11,021 bases of DNA from Scenedesmus sp. ARA3 (lineage: Eukaryota; Chlorophyta; Chlorophyceae; Sphaeropleales; Scenedesmaceae), in the NCBI GenBank assembly GCA_004335835.1, contig RWJK01000563.1, positions 1 to 11,021 of the forward strand. Direction: 5' to 3'. Under the pieces are notes generated by a model. That model did not search any database. It was not told the DNA's origin and saw nothing but the letters and a program-made list of their open reading frames with translations. Each line of letters starts with the position of its first letter. The stretch's first letter is position 1. This document shows positions 1 through 7,892 of this stretch, one piece after another. The translations under genes and the position numbers were made by a program.

Positions 1-1805
1 GGTTAGGGGCAGCGGCTGATGCACCACCTGGCGCAGGCAGACAAGGTAAGCAAGGTAAGCAAAGTAAACAAGCAGGCATGAAAAGCAAGGTAAGCAAGCA
101 GGCAGGCAGGCCACGATGCGCTCACTCAGCGGCAGCGGCTGGTGCACCACCTGGCAGGAGGACAGGCAGGCAGGCAGACACGCACGCAGGCAATCAGGCA
201 GGCATGCAAGGTAAGCAAGTTGGCAGACTCTCATCAGCCAGTTCTGCTGGGGCTGGCGGCAACACTTTACAGCCTGCGATCACCAACAACGTCAAAACCC
301 AGACCCAAAAGCTCACCAGCTGGTTGCCGATGACGCTGGGGATGACAGCGATCTCAGTGCGCGCCTGCGCCAGCGGCGTCACCGCCACATCTGCCTGGCC
401 ACGCAGCCAATCCCCCAGGACACACAGCACACGCAACGCTCACATACCGCGCTCACTCACCAACCACTCCCAGCCGCGCACCAGGTGTTTACCAGTGATG
501 CCAAGGACAGATGACAGCAACAATCTACAGCCAGCAAACACCATCCACCTCGCATTTCAGCGTTCAAAAAAGCTCACCAGCTGGTTGCCAGTGACACTGG
601 GGATGACAGCGATCTCAGTGCGCGCCTGCGCCAGCGGCGTCACCGCCACGTCAGCGTTGCCGCTGCGCGCCTGCAGGGTTTTGCTGCACAGTGTTGCGGC
701 CTCTTGTGGGCTGTAGCCAAAGTGCACCACATACTTGCCGGCATCGGTGAAGATCTCCTTGGCAAAGCCCAGGAAGTTCCTGTAGGGGCAGGTGTGAAGT
801 TCAGGGTGAGGTGCAGCACGAATTTCAGGGTGAGATGCAGCAACACACACAAAGAGGATCTCCACAGGACGCAGCCGCGCATCTCAAGCAACGCTGTGAA
901 AATATAATCGTTATGTGTGTGCTGCCAGCGGCTGCCATCCCTTCCCAAACCCAACAGCATGCACTCAACCGCGTTCACGCCATCCTCGTGCGCAAACGAG
1001 TCTCCACCTGTCGATGAGTGCCAGGGTGTTGCCCTGTGCATCTTTCAGCTCAAACTCCCAAGCCAGGAAGCCGCCGTTGATGGCAGCAAACTGGCGCCGC
1101 CCCAGGTACAGGTCGTAGTTGCGCTTCCACAGGTGCCAGCGCTGGCGCACCTCACCCACCACCTCACCCTGCGGCACAGGTGAAAAGATATAGAAAATAA
1201 TGGAATCATAAAATATGTAGATGATATGTAGGAACGTAGCGACAGTTGCTGGATTGCGCTGGGTGAAGCACGCGCACCACCTCGCCCCGCAGCCATTGCA
1301 GGAATGCAGTAACCATTCAAAATCTCACAGCTGGGCGGCGCTGCTGAGGCACGCATTGCAGCCCGCTGCATGCTTCTGAACGCAGCAGGATTGACGGCAG
1401 CAGCAACAGCAGCATCAATCCACCCCAGCCTGCAGCGCCCACCTCTGGATCCTCTATGTACATGTAGCAGCAGGATCGGCGGCAGCAGCAGCAGCATCAG
1501 CAGTACGCCGCCCCAGCCCCCAGCGCCTACCTCTGGGTCTTCTATGTACATGTAGCTGTTGAGCAGGTAGGCCGGCCGCCGCACACGGAACATCACGCGG
1601 CTGCCTGCGGCAGGACGGTGCGGCACAGCTGATGTGATGTGATGGCGCAGCACAGATGGCACGAATTGGCGATTTGCAAACCACAGTGTGTTGATGCAGG
1701 CAGCAGTCAGGAATGTGGCATTCTCCGCGTGGCTGCGCCATTGCTGCTGCCTGCCTGCACGTACTGCCCCGTCCTATGTGGCCCAGCCCTGCCAGCCTTG
1801 GCAGG

Positions 1806-1836
<31 letters not shown>

Positions 1837-2947
1837 ATGGATTTCGAGTTAAAACCCTGCTGTTGCTTGATGCTGCCAATTTGGAGTCACGTGCTTGTGT
1901 GCCGGCCTCACCGTCTGCGCTGAACACGGTGTGGTGAAGCAGCGGCAGGTGGGGCAGCATTGCTGCATGTGTGCTGCATCCTTCCCGACCCTTGGCACTG
2001 CACACACCCTTACTTTCCTCAACCCTGCAGCCTGCAACCTGGCTCACACACCCACTACCGCTGCCAGCCCTGTACCACCCAGCAGCAATTCTAGGCTCAG
2101 ACACCGCCACACGGTCGACCCTGCTACGCTGCTGCTGCCTGCACCAGCCTCACCGTCGGCGCTGAGCACGGTGCTGGTGAAGCTGCGGCGTGTGCGCAGC
2201 AGCTGGCGCTGGATCTCGTTGCCGATGCCGCTGATCTCCTCAGCGATGAGCGCCACTGGGGTGCCGTCCTGGTCGTACACGGTGTACTTGGTGGCCTGCT
2301 CAAAGCCCAGGATGACGGTGCCCCTGCGGGGTTGTGAACAATCAATTTGGATGTTGATGAACTGTTACAGACTAGACGCGAGGGTCGGCATGGCGCCAGC
2401 GCCCGCTGCCGCAAAGCCCAGGCTGACGGCGCCCCTGCGGGGTCATGTGGGATCTGCACATGGAGGAATGGATTGGGGTTGTTGGACCAGATAACTGCTG
2501 GGAACTTGTGAGCCACAACACGCCGCTAGCAAGCGCTGTGACAAGTGACAGCATCACTGCCGCAGCTGAGAGTGGCAGCTGTGATGGGCGTTGCTGACAT
2601 TAGCGTTATAGACTGCTGCAGCACAACAGACAGCGCCAGAGGCTGTGGCACCAGCAGCCAGCGCATGCACTCAAGGGCTGCAGCAGACTGTACTGGCAGT
2701 TGCCCGCAGAAGCTGCACCCATGCCCTGAGACAGCTGGCGTCATAGCTGTTGCTTTGCTGACGACAAAAAAGAGCACAGCACATCGAGTTGTTGGTGTAC
2801 ACGCTGCGCTGCTGACTGCTGGGATGCCTGCCAGGTGAGCTCCCACTACCAAATAGATACTTTGCCCAGCTGCTGCTGCCCCCGGCGCTCACCACTCAAT
2901 GGACCTGGTGACGACCAGCGCCTCATGGCCCAGCAAATCGCTCAACT

Positions 2948-2985
<38 letters not shown>

Positions 2986-3777
2986 GGCTGACACGTAAAC
3001 ATCCAGATTTCATGAAGCCTTCAAGGTGCCAAGCTAAGCAGCACATGCGAGTGCAGGGATTGTGCTGCTGCTGATATGGGCTGCTGCAGCTGATGCTGCT
3101 GTCACAATCTAGGCTAGAGAGCTGCTGTTTTGGGGGTTGAAACTGCAGTGTGTTCGATCGCCGATGAGCATTCTGTCCTGTGAACCCACCTGCACCTCAC
3201 TGGGATGTGCCTCAACTGGGGTGATCGCATGTGAGCCTCCTGCAGCTGGCGGCGGCGCTGCTGCGGCTGCCTGTTCAGGTTGTATCTGCTGCTGCTGCTG
3301 CTCTGCAGGCAGCGCAGCAGCAGCAGCAGCTGCCCGCTTCTTCTGCAGCTCCTGCTCGCGCTCCCGCCGCTGCTGCGCTGCCAGCAGGCGCCGGCGGGAT
3401 GCGTCATCCGAGTAGCACCTCAGCTGCTGCTGCTGCAGATTATGATGAGCTGGTATAACTGGATGCTGCTGACGATGCTGCTGCTGGTCAGTGCATGGCA
3501 GGTGCACGTGGGCATCATGCAACCTGCTGCTGCTCAACTGGGTGTTGCTTCTTGTTGCAAGTGTGTGCTGCTGCAGCTGCAGCTGCAGCAGCGCAGGCAC
3601 CGCAGAGAACAGCCGCAGTGGGCCGGGCTGCTGGCAACGTCCATGGCTTGACAGCTGCTGTACGACTGCTTGAGCTGGGGCACTGACAGAGATCCATTGC
3701 TGCTGCTGGTGTCCTGCAGCAGCTGCTATACTGTTCAGGAGCCTCAAGGCCCGGTGTTGGGCTCTTAAGTGCTGCAT
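1..3777 (-). CDS. Phospholipid scramblase family protein, probably mitochondrial (seven exons seen, 3' end beyond window)
   Basis: Exons on the minus strand: 3777-3190, 2945-2893, 2323-2154, 1604-1531, 1168-1008, 779-578, then a last exon starting at 150 or 27 and leaving the window. All junctions are GT-AG and phases agree: 416 codons to the end of exon 6. Residues 1-196 are Arg/Gln/Ala-rich, almost free of acid at the start, as in a mitochondrial presequence. The scramblase domain follows: LVVTRSIEWGTVILGFEQA (about 206-224), YDQDGTPVALIAEE, the QLLRTRRSF stretch, VRRPAYLLNSYMYIEDPE, GEVRQRWHLWKRNYDLYLG, then GFAKEIFTDAGKYVVHFG in exon 6. The family holds lipid scramblases and the mitochondrial Aim25/plant scramblase-related proteins; the N-terminus suggests the latter (inference). 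Transport activity itself cannot be judged from sequence. The start is the first ATG after an in-frame TAA. Introns 2, 3, 4 and 6 hold copies of neighbouring exon edges. Confidence 0.92.
9..154 (-). repeat. Duplicated acceptor edge of scramblase exon 7
   Basis: Bases 9-31 and 132-154 carry the same CAG acceptor plus exon start reading VVHQPLPL, in phase with exon 6. Each copy is preceded on the minus strand by a long C/T-rich tract made of TGCCTGCC and TTGCTTACC type units. The acceptors are 123 nt (41 codons) apart and the frame between them is open. The copy starting at 150 continues SERIVA, as expected for the family, before returning to pyrimidine repeats. The copy at 27 is cut by the window edge. 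Confidence 0.75.
317..394 (-). other. Candidate duplicated exon (copy of the end of scramblase exon 6)
   Basis: This stretch in intron 6 copies the last 26 codons of exon 6 (655-578) at an offset of about 261 bp. It is preceded by CAG and followed by the same GTGAGC donor, so it can be read as a 78 nt phase 0-0 exon. Compared with exon 6 there are five base differences in 78; they change one residue (Thr to Ile, in SVTGNQL to SVIGNQL). Inclusion would repeat 26 residues in frame. It may be an alternative exon or a recent unused duplicate. Confidence 0.6.
800..846. repeat. 24 bp direct repeat in scramblase intron 5
   Basis: Bases 800-822 and 824-846 are two near-identical copies beginning TTCAGGGTGAG. 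They lie just upstream of the exon 6 acceptor as read on the minus strand. They appear intronic and non-coding. Confidence 0.7.
1271..1296 (-). repeat. Possible decayed copy of scramblase exon 5 acceptor edge
   Basis: CACCACCTCGCCCCGC here resembles CACCACCTCACCCTGCGG at the exon 5 acceptor (1157-1174), about 118 bp away inside intron 4. The match is short and imperfect, so it could be chance in a GC-rich region. It is listed because other exon borders of this gene show clearer copies. Confidence 0.35.
1420..1467 (-). repeat. Copy of scramblase exon 4 donor edge inside intron 4
   Basis: Bases 1420-1467 match 1508-1555 at 42 of 48 positions, offset 88 bp. The copy spans the last eight codons of exon 4 (YMYIEDPE), the GT donor and the first bases of the intron. 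The coding differences are both silent (GAA/GAG, GAC/GAT). The offset is not a multiple of three and no acceptor AG lies just upstream, so it does not look usable as a separate exon. Confidence 0.85.
1807..1836. repeat. (TGC)10 microsatellite in scramblase intron 3
   Basis: Ten uninterrupted TGC units, non-coding in the rebuilt gene. Read on the minus strand it is a CAG-type tract, hence a run of potential AG acceptors. Confidence 0.95.
1900..1945 (-). repeat. Copy of scramblase exon 3 donor edge inside intron 3
   Basis: This stretch resembles 2142-2188, offset 242 bp. It retains the end of exon 3 (minus-strand FTSTVLSADG region), including the GACG|GTGAGG donor, with several substitutions and a one-base deletion that would break the frame. 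It is a decayed duplicate of an exon-intron junction. Confidence 0.8.
2411..2444 (-). repeat. Copy of scramblase exon 3 acceptor edge inside intron 2
   Basis: Bases 2412-2444 match 2301-2333 at 30 of 33 positions, offset 111 bp. The copy keeps the CCCCGCAG acceptor and the first codons of exon 3. The offset is in frame, but using this acceptor leads to a TAA before the true exon, so productive use is unlikely. Confidence 0.82.
2949..2984. repeat. (CAG)12 microsatellite forming the 3' end of scramblase intron 1
   Basis: On the minus strand this is an uninterrupted CTG tract ending in CAG at the exon 2 acceptor. It sits where the pyrimidine tract is expected. Exon 2 follows directly in phase 0 (LSDLLGHEALVV), which supports the acceptor choice. 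Confidence 0.85.
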
Positions 3778-4222
3778 TATGCTAAACTGCACGTGTTACA
3801 TGCAGCTGCAGCTTGCAGGACGCGATCAGCATAACACAGCAATGCAGGTGAGGTGGGGTACGTGTGTGCGGGGCTAGACGAGAGATGTACCGCAAGCAGG
3901 CACCATGTGCAATCCAAGCGTGCTGCTATTGGACACAATACGTCCTGCTTTCTACCGGGGAGGCTGCAGAAGGCAGCCAGGGTTTGGACGCATAACTGAC
4001 AAGTTGCACAACTCCTCCAAGCATGGACCATAAGACGTTGATCGTGTGGTGTACATGCGTCAAAGCTTCGCTCTGCCGGTTTGACGTGTGCCCATGTCAC
4101 CGGCAGAGTCTGTGGCTTGCCAGAAGTTTCGTCAACATAATTTGTGCTTGCAGCTCGGTGGTTGTAGCTTGAACTGTTAGTTCCATTGATTCATTCCTGC
4201 GCCAAAGGCTTACCGAGACGCC
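3778..4222. promoter_or_regulatory. Divergent intergenic promoter between scramblase and MTM1-like carrier
   Basis: These 445 bp separate two head-to-head start codons and have fewer trinucleotide repeats than their surroundings. They must contain the 5' UTRs and promoters of both genes. I see no convincing TATA box or other named element, so the assignment rests on gene arrangement only. Confidence 0.6.
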
Positions 4223-6255
4223 ATGGGCACAGAGGATGAGCAGCAGCTCACGGTGGCCGGCCGTGCACAGGCTGCCGCAGGCGCAGCATTCGTTGCAGCA
4301 GCCATAGTTAATCCCTTAGACGTGATCAAGGTGGGCATCTGCCGTATGCATCGATTGACCCTGCTGCGGTTGTGATGCTGGATTACGTTGTTGGAATATG
4401 TCCTGCTCTACTATCGTGCTCGGCCTCGTGCTCGGCCTCATGCTCGGCGATTTGTGCTTGCTGCTTATGCAGACGAGAATCCAGGCGCAAGCCATGGCAG
4501 CGGCGTCTGGGCAGGCCACATGCACTGCTTCAAGTTTCAAGTGCACCAGCACCCTGTATGAGTGAGTGGCTGCCAGAGGTGCAGCACAGCCTGTGAACAA
4601 CATGCAGCAACTTGATGCCTATTAAAAAGGATGAAATTCAGGTTCAGCAGCAGTTCACTGGCTGGCTCGCAACCATCAGCTCAACCGCCCAAGCACCACG
4701 TTGTTGGCCAGCCACTGTTGTTGAATGTGATGCCAGTGGCTGTGCACGCACTGCAGCTCATGTTAGCCTAGGTGTCATTTATACTCTGCGATTTGTAGCT
4801 AGCAATAGTTTGTGGCTAACATCGTGGTTCACCTCAACCGCACCTGCTGGGCCTGGCAGGCATGCAGCGCGCCGCACCCTGCACCACTGCCCCACAGAGC
4901 AGCAGCAGCAGCTGCAGCGGCAGCGCTACAGCCAGCTGCTGCGCCACAGCCACACTCTCAGCCCAGCAGAAGCAGCAGCATGGCTGCAGCACAGCAGCAG
5001 CAGCAGCTGCGCGGCGCCGCCAGCTGCCAGCGCCCGCGCCGCCGCTGCCGCCGCGCTCGCAGCTGCCGCTGACCGCGCTGCTGCTGCCACTGCTGGCGCT
5101 GCTGCTGCCTTCAGGCGCTGGGGAATCACAGAAGGGCCCATCCCTGTGAGGCGCACACCAGCACCCCCACCTGGCTACCCACCTCTCGCAGCAGTGCGGC
5201 CAGCAGCAGCAGCTGGCGCAGGCATGCGGTCTGGCGGCGCAGCTGCAGCCACAGCCGCACTCAACGCCTGCGAGTGCGCAGCCGCATCAGCAGCGCAGCA
5301 GCAGCAGCTGCCCTCTCACTCCATGTGGGAGACAGCAAAGTCCATCAGTGCACGAGAGGGCCTGCCAGTACTGTGGCGCGGCACATCGGCCTCACTCCTT
5401 ATCGCGGTGCCTATGGTGGGCATCTATATGCCGCTGTATGATGCCTTGCTGCAGCAGTGGGGCGAGGGGCTAGGCCGCGCTGCGCCAATCGCTGCTGGTA
5501 CTGCAGCGCGCACCGTAGCATGCTTCTGCGTAGCGCCTTTCGAGCTGCTGCGCACGCGGCTGCAGGCATCAGCAGGCAGCGGGGTCAGCATGCGCAGCAC
5601 CATCACACACTTCCTCCTGCAAGATCACCACACGCAGCAGCAGCAGCAGCGGCCTGCGCAAGCGCAGCTGCAGGTACAGCAGCAGCGGCAGCAGCAGCTG
5701 GGGCCGCGCGCCGTGCTGCGCGCCGTGCCTCGCATGTGGACAGGCTTCAGCGCCACACTAGTGCGTGATGTGCCTTTCAGTGCGCTGTATTGGGCCCTGG
5801 TGGAGCCTTTCCGGCAAGCCATGCTGCCGCGCAACAGCCACTGGAACACGCGGCCTACCAAGCAGCAGCAGCAAGCACCGGCGCTGGCCGCATCCAGCAG
5901 CAGCAGCAGCAGCAGCGGCAGTGGGTACAGGCAGCAGCATTTGCAGCACACGCAGCTGGAGATCCTTGTGGCAAACATGGTGTCAGGCTTTGTGGCTGGC
6001 GGTGTTGCTGCGGGGCTGACCACACCTTTTGATGTGGTCAAGACGCGCATGCAGATCGCCGCACCCAGCAGCAGCAGCAGCAGCAGCAGCGCTGGGGGTG
6101 TCAGGGTGTGGCGCATCTTGCAGGATGTGTATCGAAAAGATGGCGTGGAGGGCCTGTTCACTGGGCTGAAGCCACGCGCGTACAGGGCTGCGCCTGCGTG
6201 TGCGATTGTGATCAGCGTGTATGAGCTGCTGAAGCACTGGCTGGCGCCACAGTGA
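4223..6255 (+). CDS. MTM1: Mitochondrial carrier family protein, MTM1/SLC25A39-40 type
   Basis: Exons 4223-4330, 4473-4561 and 4860-6255 join in phase (donors GTGGGC and GTGAGT, acceptors ATGCAG and GGCAG) into 530 residues. Three carrier signatures are visible: NPLDVIK (30-36), APFELLR (291-297) and TPFDVVK (454-460). EGLPVLWRGTSASLL (232-246), the AVPMVGIYMPLYD stretch, and WTGFSATLVRDVPFSALYW (359-377) fit the plant/yeast MTM1 and animal SLC25A39/40 subgroup better than other carriers. The family acts in the mitochondrial inner membrane; SLC25A39 is linked to glutathione import and MTM1 to manganese/iron handling. Cys53, Cys60 and Cys76 sit in the first matrix loop. The protein exceeds the usual 300-370 residues because of Ala/Gln-rich (about 79-215), Gln-rich (about 325-346) and two Ser-run insertions. 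The ATG at 4223 supplies the first signature, so later in-frame ATGs are rejected. Confidence 0.94.
4414..4449. repeat. 12 bp tandem repeat, three copies, in carrier intron 1
   Basis: TCGTGCTCGGCC occurs twice perfectly and once with two changes, between the GTGGGC donor and the ATGCAG acceptor of intron 1. Confidence 0.85.
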
Positions 6256-6940
6256 TATAATCAGCAGGCTGAGTGTCTGCGCGCAGGCATGCTTGTGTGG
6301 CTGCGCCTGCCTGTGCGATTGTGATCAGCGTGTATGAGCTGCTGAAACACTGGCTGGCGCCACAGTGATATGAGCAGCAGGGCTAAGTGTCGGCGCGCGG
6401 GCGTGCTGTGTGGCTGCGCCTGCCTGTGCGATTGTGATCAGCGTGTATGAGCTGCTGAAACACTGGCTGGCGCTACAGTGATATGAGCAGCAGGGCTAAG
6501 TGTCGGCGCGCGGGCGTGCTGTGTGGCTGTATATCATCGCTGTTGTGATCAGCGTGTATGAGCTGCTGAAGCACTGGCTGGCGCCACAGTGATGTGGCAG
6601 CAGGCTGAGTGTCGGCGCGCGGGCGTGCTGTGTGGCTGTATACCGTTGCTATTGTGATCAGCGTGTATGAGCTGCTGAAGCACTGGCTGGCGCCGCAGTG
6701 ATAAAGCAGCAGGCCGAGTGTCGGCGCGTGGGGGTGCTGTGTGGCTGCGCCCACGTGTGTTGATGTGATCAGCTCGTATGAGCTGCTGAAGCACTGGCTG
6801 GCGCCACAGTGATATAAGCAGCAGGGCTAAGGGTCGGCGTGCGGGCGTGCTGTGTGGCTGCATATCATCGCTGTCGTGATCAGCGTGTATGAGCTGCTGC
6901 AGCACTGGCTGGCGCCACAGTGATATAAGCAGCAGGGCTG
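6208..6940 (+). repeat. Tandem array copying the 3' end of the carrier coding sequence
   Basis: A core of about 48 bp coding VISVYELLKHWLAPQ-stop starts at 6208 (the real gene), 6321, 6434, 6545, 6654, 6765 and 6876. Periods are 113, 113, 111, 109, 111 and 111. A truncated eighth copy lies at about 6991-7017. The cores differ by only one to three bases, all keep the TGA, and there are no frame-breaking changes. The stretch just before each core is the most variable part of the unit. The array follows the stop codon, so it is 3' UTR or intergenic. I saw no TGTAA polyadenylation signal in it. Confidence 0.93.
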
Positions 6941-6975
6941 CATCAGCAGGGCGTCGTCAGGTGTTTTTTACAGCC

Positions 6976-7164
6976 ATGGGGAGCAGCGCAGCTGCAGCAC
7001 TGGCTGGCGCCGCAGTGAGAGCAGCAAGGCTGCACGGCTGGCAGGCGCGTGGCCTGCCGCTGCTGTGGCAGCAGTGGCTGAGCAGCAGCGCTGCGTCGGT
7101 GCGCGGGCGCTGTGCGTTGTCGACATGCGGCTGTGTTTCTGCGCCATCTTCATCATCACCATGA
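6976..7164 (+). CDS. Uncertain short ORF with organelle-presequence-like composition
   Basis: The ORF begins MGSSAAAALAGAAVRAARL and has 62 residues, rich in Ala, Arg and Ser and nearly free of acid. That resembles a mitochondrial or plastid targeting sequence, or the first exon of a longer gene. No family is recognisable. Its start overlaps, in a different frame, a degenerate copy of the carrier 3' array (about 6991-7017), so the composition may be accidental. A GTGCGC at 7098 could act as donor, but no downstream exon can be joined with confidence. Confidence 0.25.
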   Translation: MGSSAAAALAGAAVRAARLHGWQARGLPLLWQQWLSSSAASVRGRCALSTCGCVSAPSSSSP

Positions 7165-7300
7165 TTGTTTCTTCGTCATCATCATCAGCACCATGCTTGT
7201 TGTCATCAGGTTTAACTACAGCCATGGCAGCAATGGCACGTGTAGCGGTGCCTGTGGCACCAGCAGCAGACGCGGTCAGCGCACGTGCCTGTGATATGGC

Positions 7301-7301
<1 letters not shown>

Positions 7302-7340
<39 letters not shown>
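7302..7340. repeat. (CTG)13 microsatellite
   Basis: Thirteen uninterrupted CTG units. In one frame this gives a poly-Leu run, which I treat as a repeat artefact rather than a membrane segment. Confidence 0.95.
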
Positions 7341-7342
<2 letters not shown>

Positions 7343-7856
7343 GCCGCCAGTGCCTTCCGTTCCCCTGCCGTGGGCGCTGCTTGCTGTTGTTGGGAGGCAG
7401 GCTGTGTATCAGTATGAGGTGTGCAGCGCTGCACATCGCACATGTTGTGTGCGGTGGCTGCTGCTTGTTGATTGTGTTGCGTCTGTCATTCTTTTGGGCC
7501 TTGCAGTGTGCTCTCCCACTGCCCTGTGCATGTCTGTTAGTTCTGGACCTCTGCCTGTTATCACTGCATGTAGCATAATCAGTTGGGTTGGTAGGATGTT
7601 TGTTTTGGGCTGAGGCAGCACTGGCCAGCTAGGACTGCAGCTGCTGAATTGGCAGTTGCAGGTATAGCAGTTGAACATTGCAGCAGCTCATGCACGTCGT
7701 ACTGTCGCTGCTGGATTGCATCTTTCGGTCTAGTACAGAGATGGCGGCAGCACAGGTTTGTGCACTGCACATTGGCAGTGCTTGGCAGTAGAATGGCTTG
7801 CATTGCAGGCGCATTGCCGCACGGATGAGTCATCAGGTGCATTGCCTGTGTTCGAA

Positions 7857-7892
7857 GAGTTGCACGTAGTCGTAGAGTTGCACGTAGTTGCT
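7857..7892. repeat. 18 bp direct repeat
   Basis: GAGTTGCACGTAGT begins two adjacent 18 bp units at 7857 and 7875. No function is apparent. Confidence 0.75.

Noticed and set aside
41..220. Several AAGGTAAGC motifs on the plus strand resembling perfect 5' splice sites
   Set aside because: The gene here is on the minus strand, where these units read as TTACCTT-type pyrimidine tract before the exon 7 acceptors.
1045..1662. Single long minus-strand ORF as one protein
   Set aside because: Only its ends match scramblase exons 4 and 5, partly in the wrong frame; the middle is intron 4.
3778..3792. A GTG-initiated extension of the scramblase N-terminus to 3792
   Set aside because: Nuclear algal genes start at ATG. 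The first ATG in frame is at 3777, and a TAA lies immediately upstream of the GTG.
4612..4859. Carrier gene starting at an in-frame codon around 4612 as a single-exon ORF
   Set aside because: That would lose the first carrier signature and the cysteine loop. The spliced model from ATG 4223 is phase-consistent and restores NPLDVIK.
5625..6161. Minus-strand ORF rich in Leu and Cys opposite the carrier
   Set aside because: It is the shadow of Gln and Ser homopolymer codons of the real gene, with no domain.
6208..7017. CRISPR array
   Set aside because: Units are about 111 bp, derive from the carrier coding end, and lack short repeats with unique spacers.
7285..7440. Membrane protein with a poly-Leu segment
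   Set aside because: The Leu run is the CTG13 microsatellite; flanking residues do not resemble a known protein.
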